In this document: one piece after another, positions 57,253-64,000 of the stretch
How positions within the stretch are numbered: the stretch's first letter is position 1
How the letters are laid out: every line of letters starts with the position of its first letter
Assembly (NCBI RefSeq): GCF_050624435.1
Contig: NC_134546.1
Location: 77,603,700-77,667,699 of the forward strand
DNA length: 64,000 bases
Source: Tenrec ecaudatus
Taxonomy: Eukaryota; Chordata; Mammalia; Afrosoricida; Tenrecidae
Direction: 5' to 3'
Made by a program: the position numbers and the translations under genes
Notes under the pieces: model-generated
What the model saw: only the letters and a program-made list of their open reading frames with translations
Database searches by the model: none
Told to the model about the DNA's origin: nothing

Positions 57253-57913
57253 CCATATTAAATGAAGGGGGAAGTGCAGAGTGGAGTCCCAATGCCCAAG
57301 TGTCTGCCAAAGGAGATCCCCTCATAGAGGGGTTTAGGAGAAGAGATGGGTTAATTAGGGTGTGAGGTAGTATCGATGAAAGAACACAGCTTTCCCCCAG
57401 ATCCTGGATGCTTCCTCCCCCCAACTACCATCATCCGAATTCTACCTTGCAGGGCTGGATAGGACAGAGGCTGTACACTGGTACATATGAGGGCTGGAGG
57501 TACAGGGAATCCAGGGTGAATGATACCTTCAGCACCAAGGGTGTGAGGGACGATGCTGGGAGAGTGGAGGGTGAGTGGGTTGGAAAGGGGGAACTGATTA
57601 CAAGGATCCACATGTGACCTCTTCCCTGGGAGAGGGACAGCAGAGAAGGGGGGAAGGGAGACTCCGGATAGGGCAAGATATGACAAAATAACGATGTATA
57701 AATTACCGAGGGCACATGAGGGAGGGGGGAAAGGGGAGGGAGGGGAAAAAAAAGACGACCTGATGCAAAGGGCTTAAGTGGAGAGCAAATGCCTTGAGAA
57801 TGATTGGGGCAGGGAATGTATGGATGTGCTTTATACAATTGATGTATGTATATGTATGAACTGTGATAAGAATTGTATGAGGCCCAATAAATTGTTTTTA
57901 AAAAAATTTTTTT

Positions 57914-57924
57914 AACTAACTTTC
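57914..57924 (+). repeat. L1 target-site duplication, right copy
   Basis: AACTAACTTTC, identical to 49093-49103. Confidence 0.85.
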
Positions 57925-58454
57925 ATTTGTTCCTTGGCTTTCTCGAGGCACACAGCAGCTACATTGGGAGGAAACTCAGGAGAAAAAGCAGTGATCCAGG
58001 TGTGCTGGAACAAGATTTTGGCTTTAGCTATCATTTAGCTCTCATGCTACTGCCTCGAGTAGCAAGAGAGGTGAACGTATGAGAGTACCATCTTCACTCA
58101 CCCATTAGATTCTCATGGAGACACTGCATGTGGACAGAGATGAGACTGTCTTCTTCACATAATGTCTTAATCAGAGTCATGAAATAACCAAGTAGGTATA
58201 ATTTTAAGCTGTAAAGAATTATGCATTATTTCTCTACAATAGTAGAAAAGTGGAATAAATATGTGCCTGTTCATTGGGCCCATATTACTCTACAAATTCC
58301 AAATTGGAAAGTACTAAGAGCAACTGGATTAAATGACTGACCAAATATTACCCTGTGGCTTGAGCAGGGGGAAAGAAATCCATGCCATTGAGTGTAAAGC
58401 TCAAGGTGTTGATTTCCATAGTCCAGGGAGAACTTTTCAGCTTATTAAAATATT

Positions 58455-59346
58455 TGTAGCCCCCAGAGGAATTTATTTCAGTGGACAGCCCTGAAGCTGC
58501 AGCTCAAGAAGGACATGTCTGAGTAGAGAACATAGGAGCAAATGAAGGGGGAGGAAGAGAGATAGTGGACCACATCCTGGCCCACCAGGACTGGAGGACA
58601 ATATTCCCGCTCAGAGCAGCCAATCCACAGAGAAGACCATATCTGGCCCCACTCTGAGACACGACATCCCGCACAGACTCATAGCCCTACAGGAGACAAC
58701 ACTGGAGACACAGTGTGGGAATTTCACCCAATCTGGTCCCCCAACAAACGGAGGCAAAACACTAAGGGTGTGCAACAGAACAGCAAAAGGAACAGAGCAA
58801 CTAAGTGCCCAGGGAATACCAAAAACAGACTTTGGGGCCAGGGCTTGGCACCCCCGCAGACTTGACCAGAAAACACTCCTAAAGGCCAACAAACAGTCTT
58901 TGAACTAACCACAGGCTTTCCTTTGTTGTTGTTTTGTCATTGGATATTTTATTGTTGTTATTTGTTCTTTTGTTGCTTTGTTTTGCTTTGTCTTGTTTTT
59001 GTGCATGTTATTATCTCCACACCTCTGTCTAAATAAGATAGGCAGGATGAACAATCTGGTGGAGAAAACAATGGGACTGACAGTTCCGGGGGGACATGGA
59101 AGATGGGGAGGTAGGGGGAAAGTTAGTGGGGTTAACAAATCCAGGGCAAAGGGAACAACAAAGTGGTCCAAATTGGTGGTGAAGAGGGTGTCAGAGGCCT
59201 GGAAAGGCATGATTAAGGGTAATGTGGCTGAGAGGAATTACTGAAACCCAAATGAAGGGTGAGCATGATAGTGGGACAGGAGGAAAGTCAAAGAAAATAG
59301 AGGAAAGAGCTAGGAGGCAAAGGAAAGTTCTAGAGATCTAAATAAA

Positions 59347-59425
<79 letters not shown>

Positions 59426-60690
59426 GGAAATACATCTATGTGCATATATTTATAGGTTTAGTATTAAGGTAGCAGATGGACATTGGGGCCTATACTCAAG
59501 TACTTCCTCAATGCAAGAATACTATGTTCTGTTAAACTGGCATTCCGTGATGGTCACCTTCCTGACATGATCACTGAAGACAAAGCAGGTGAATAGCAAA
59601 TGTGGTAAAGAAAGCTGATGGAGCACAGCTATCAAAAGATATAGCATCCAGGGTCTTAAAGACTTGGAGGTAAACAATCAGCCATCAAGATCAGAAGCAA
59701 CAAAGCCCACATATAAGAAGCACCCCAGCCTGTGTGATCACGAAGCGCCGAAGGGATCAGGTATCAAACATCAAATAACAAAAAATCATACCACTGGGTG
59801 TTACATTCCCAGTATGATCACTGAAGACAAATGGGTGCATAAGCAAAAGTGGTGAAGAAAGATGACGGTGCTCATCGATCACAAGATACAGCATCTAGGC
59901 TCTTAAAGGCTTGAAAATAAACAAGCTGCCATCTAGCTCAGAAGCAACAAAGCCCACATGCAAGAAGCACACAAGTCTGTGTTATCACTAGGTGTCGAAG
60001 GGATCCGTTATCAGGCATCATCAGAACAAAAAAATCATATCATTATGAATGAGGGTGAGGGCAGGGTGGAGACCCAAAACCTATCTGTAGGCAATTGAAC
60101 ATCCCCATATGGAAGGGTCGCAGGGAGGAGATGAGCCATTCAGGGTGCAGTGTAGTAACGATGAAACATACAACATTTCTCTAGTTCCTAAATGCTTCCT
60201 TCCCCTACTCCCCCACCCCTACTATCATGATTCCAATTCTACCTTACAAATCTGGCTAGACCAGAAGATATACACTGGTACAGATAGGAATTAGAAACAC
60301 AGGGAATCCAGGACAGATGATCCCTTCAGGACCAGTGTTGAGAGTGGCAATACTGGGAGGGTAGAGGGAAGGTGGGATAGAAAGGATTACAAGGATCTAC
60401 GTATCACCTTCTTCCTGGTGACTGACAACACTAAAGTAGGTGACGGGAGACATCGGAGAGTATGAGATATGACTGAATAATTATAATTTATAAATTATTA
60501 AGGGTTCATGAGAAAGGGGGGTAATAAAATGAGGAGCTGATACCAAGGACTCAAACAAAAAGCAAATGTTTGGAGACTGATAATGGCAACAAATGTACAA
60601 ATGTGATCGACAAAATGGATGGATGTATGGATTGCTATAAGAGTTGTATTAGCCTCCAATAAAATGATTAAAATAAATAAAGTAAATGTA
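58455..60690 (+). mobile_element. 5'-truncated L1 (3' UTR only)
   Basis: Starts within the 3' UTR (compare GACATGTCTGAGTAGAGAAC with 55680) and runs to CCTCCAATAAAATGATT near 60668. It is more diverged than the 49104 element, carries both 247-nt modules, and has a long TA tract. Confidence 0.8.
59348..59421. repeat. TA dinucleotide repeat, about 37 units
   Basis: A pure alternating AT tract of about 74 nt, inside the truncated L1. Confidence 0.95.
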
Positions 60691-61615
60691 ATTGAGGAAA
60701 ATAGAGTATTTGTAGCATGCTTAATAAGAACATTCAATTCAGAGGCATCCTGTCACTAGATTTACACTTCTGATTTCATGATCTCTGTCATGAACTTATC
60801 TGACACAGTCATGATCATCATATTTAGAGATGAAGGTGACCTGGACTAGTCGGCAGATACACATAGTCTGGGATTCAAGGTGGCCAGACATCCCCCAGCA
60901 GCAGATGGCATAAGATGGCACTTTGTTGGAAAGACCAGTATCAAGTGATGCCATTTCAGCCTATGGGTGAAAAAAGAACCAATCCCGCAATGTCTGAATG
61001 ACACACACAAATATGACTGTGTCTAAATATCTGGATATTGATAAAATATACGGCTCTTTCTGTCATAGCAGTTACTTATTCCCCTCAAAAGCATCTGTCT
61101 CAGAGAAGTCCAGGTCAATTTGGCTTAAATTTGGTTAGTTGTGATATAATACAGTGTTTATAACCAAGCAGAAAATGATTGAGTGAGACCAACTCTAACT
61201 CTGGACCATTTTTGAGACCTAGGATATGAAAAAGAGAAATGAAAAGGGAACCACTGTTGGAAATTAGCTTTAAAATGCTTGTTTTGAGTTGCTACTTCTT
61301 AATTGTCAATAATATGAACAATTTTCCATAAAGCTCAATCTGTGAGTTTGAGTAAACAGCAATTAGAGTGCTTTGTCCAGAGCATAAATGGAGAGACTGA
61401 ATTTGGGCATGCTGGCATTTCAGATGTACCAGCGTCACTTGGGTAAAGGGCATTTAAAAGTGTCCATGGTCATTCTCCCAATGCTGAGGCCCTGTTGCCT
61501 GTAGGAAGTGCAGGCCTACGTTTAAATCCAGAGTCTCTATTCAGTCTTCAGCAGGTGTCTTTCCATTGAAGATGTGACTTACTGCTTTGGGTCCTCATTC
61601 CTACTCTGCCCCTTC

Positions 61616-63125
61616 TGAGAGAATTGCTGGCCGCAATACCCGCCTCCTATGAAGGCATGAAAGGGCTGGGGTCACACAGGGTGCTGAGGGAGATTCCAGC
61701 TGGAACACCTGCCTCCTATGCTGGCTACAAGGGCTGGGGGGGGGCAGGCTTAAAAGCTGGCACTGGCGACCGCACAGGGCACCCCAATGCTGAGAGTGGA
61801 CAGATGTCTCTTGTGGGGACCCCAAAGCCTTGTCCTAGGCTCCATAGGAGGAGGGAACAGTGGTCTTTTGATCTGCAGGCACTGTGAACAGCACAGGCTC
61901 CACAGCAATGTGGGGCTAGTTGGAAAGGACAGCAGTGGCTCCAACAGGACACAGAGGGCAATGGCGCCCGCCCTCCACACTGGGAGGAGAGCGCCGCAGC
62001 AGGCAGGCTCAGAGTTCCCAGCTGCTGGCACTGTAAAACCCCACAGTGCACAGGGGTGAACAAAGTCTGCTCTGCTGGGAACACAAAGTCATGTAGCTAC
62101 CCTTCCTAATAGGCAGGAACAGTCACTGTTTGGCCGGCACTATGAACAGTGTAGGGTCCCGGCTCAGAGGAACACGCCTTGGTGGGCAGGTTTAGCACTC
62201 CCAGCGGTTGGTGTTGGATACCCCATGGTGCACCAGGGCAGAAAGGGCTGGCTCTGGCACAGGGTCCGGGCTATGGTGGCAGCCCACTGTACTGGGAGGA
62301 ATGCGCTGAGGTGAGGCAGGCTTAGCGTTCCAGGACACAGGCACAAGGCTCTTCAGTGCTGGGAGGCAGCCTGCAGTGGCTCCCCTGGAAAAGCAGTGCA
62401 GTAGGCAGAAGTGAGATTGCCTCCAGCTGTGGGCTCATACCTGCGGGAAGTGCTTCCCAAGCAGGGAGTAGAGAGACTGTTAGGCTGATGGAAGGGCAAA
62501 TGGGGTGCTGGTGGAGAGGTTTGAGGCAGTAATGGGGTGAATCATCCACTGCGGAGGTCGACCAGGCAGCCATTGGAAGAATGCAGGTGACTTAAGGGCC
62601 CTGGGTGAATGGAGGGAGGGACCCCAGCTCAAGGGCAGATCGCTGCCACATGGAGAGAGGGAAACTGTGGGTAAGGCAAACTTCTCTCCTAGTGGGGTTC
62701 CATGAGTAGGCAGCTGCTATAGGGGTTCCCGCCACAGCTGCGTGTCTCAGCAGAGCAGCCAAGCTACTCTAGGTGTGGAGTCCAGGTCTGGGGGTGGAGT
62801 GAGGCTACAGCTGGTCTCTGCCACGGTGGAGGAGGCCTGATGACCTGAGATGTCCCAAGAATGGAATCCTGGCTCACCGAGGCCCTGGCTCAGAACAAAT
62901 ACATGGGTTGGGGGTACACTTCTGTACCAGGGGGATCTTTCACTCACCAGACTCTTTCCACTCAGCTACCTGGAAAACAAACCCACCTTTTTCAAATGAG
63001 CCCTCAGAGTGTGTGGCTCACCTGGTCTGCCATCATGCCTCTCCTAATCATGTACATTTAAGAAGCAGAAATGAGGTGAAGTTCACAGCGTCAAAAGAAA
63101 AGAAAAGAAAAGAAAAGCATTAAAC
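61616..63125 (+). repeat. GC-rich block with degenerate monomers
   Basis: Composition changes sharply to GC-rich. Phrases recur: CCGCCTCCTATG and CTGCCTCCTATG (61640 and 61707), each followed by AAGGGCTGGGG; GGCAGGCTCAGAGTTCCCAG, GGCAGGTTTAGCACTCCCAG and GGCAGGCTTAGCGTTCCAG (about 61999, 62175 and 62313). It ends in an AAAAG repeat near 63092-63118. It resembles the monomeric 5' UTR of an L1 or other retroposon more than a gene. Frames of 60-120 codons on both strands overlap and show no motif. Family unknown. Confidence 0.5.

Positions 63126-64000
<875 letters not shown>

Larger units (their letters stand above)
55254..57900 (+). other. L1 3' UTR, 2.65 kb
   Basis: Non-coding tail with a G-rich part (56280-56400), two 247-nt modules from 56741 and 56988, an AT microsatellite, and the terminal box GATTGGGGCAGGGAATGTAT...AATAAA. 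The same tail occurs as isolated fragments at 6217, 7599, 25580, 27582 and 45668. Confidence 0.8.
49104..57913 (+). mobile_element. Near-complete L1 retrotransposon
   Basis: An 8.8 kb L1 flanked by 11-nt target duplications. It consists of a GC-rich 5' UTR (49104-50286), ORF1 (50287-51339, intact), an 89-nt inter-ORF gap, ORF2 (51429-55253, broken) and a 3' UTR of about 2.65 kb ending in AATAAA (57886-57891) and an A/T-rich tail. The 3' UTR is far longer than the roughly 0.5 kb of human L1. Preserved duplications and ORF1 suggest a fairly recent insertion. Confidence 0.92.
57925..61615 (+). repeat. Duplication unit C, partial, without a V
   Basis: 57925-58454 resembles 1780-2300, and 60691-61615 resembles 2400-3250 and 20440-21240 (GGACTAGTCGGCAGATACAC, GGTAAAGGGCATTTAAAAGT). 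A truncated L1 separates the halves. The match stops at CTACTCTGCCCC near 61610, about 800 nt before a V leader would be expected. Confidence 0.65.

Noticed and set aside
61725..62084. Frames of 90-120 codons on both strands in the GC-rich block
   Set aside because: Low stop density from high GC explains them; no motif or start context supports coding.
61616..63125. GC-rich repetitive block as an Ig switch region
   Set aside because: Switch regions have dense GAGCT and GGGGT pentamers and lie before constant exons. This block lacks the pentamer array and no constant exon is nearby.

Overview
This is mammalian nuclear DNA from an immunoglobulin heavy-chain variable (IGHV) region. Eight V-type segments or V relics lie on the + strand, each set in a dense background of retroposons and DNA transposons. 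The repeats point to an afrotherian, most likely a tenrec such as Echinops. They include AfroSINE copies, an RTE-type LINE with the typical afrotherian end, an L1 lineage with a very long 3' UTR, and a SPIN-type hAT fragment. SPIN elements are known from tenrecs through horizontal transfer. The species call is inference from repeats; no species-specific coding gene is present.

Layout. 0-20 kb: a clan II V segment with an open reading frame (4049-4492), two clan II pseudogenes (10614-11047 and 15054-15485), and a pseudogene that looks like the IGHV6 family (18013-18456). 20-38.5 kb: a second copy of the 2.4-13.3 kb block, shifted by about 18 kb, with a second open V segment (22398-22839) and a pseudogene (31354-31786). 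A decayed clan II relic follows (37046-37400), then an IGHV3-like pseudogene (38068-38440) cut off by an antisense ERV-type LTR. 39-49 kb: no V genes; two mariner fossils, the SPIN copy, HAL1/L1 debris. 49.1-57.9 kb: one nearly complete L1 with target-site duplications, intact ORF1 and broken ORF2. 57.9-61.6 kb: a third partial copy of the V-flanking block that carries no V and is split by a 5'-truncated L1. 61.6-63.1 kb: a GC-rich block with degenerate tandem repeats. 63.66-64 kb: the start of an intronless NUDT7-like reading frame that runs off the window.

How the parts work. Each usable V segment has an octamer promoter (ATGCAAAT), a 46-nt leader exon, a short intron, a V exon, and a recombination signal of heptamer CACAGTG, 23-nt spacer and nonamer ACACAAACC. 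After V(D)J joining the V exon would encode the heavy-chain variable domain. No D, J or constant segment was seen. All V segments point the same way, so the D-J-C region is expected at higher coordinates. Only two of the eight V units (4049 and 22398) have no visible coding or splice defect. Nothing in the window looks to me like an unknown enzymatic or defence system. The most unusual observations are the V-less third duplication unit, the IGHV6-like pseudogene inside the array, the 247-nt repeated module in the L1 3' UTR, and the retrocopy-like NUDT7 frame.
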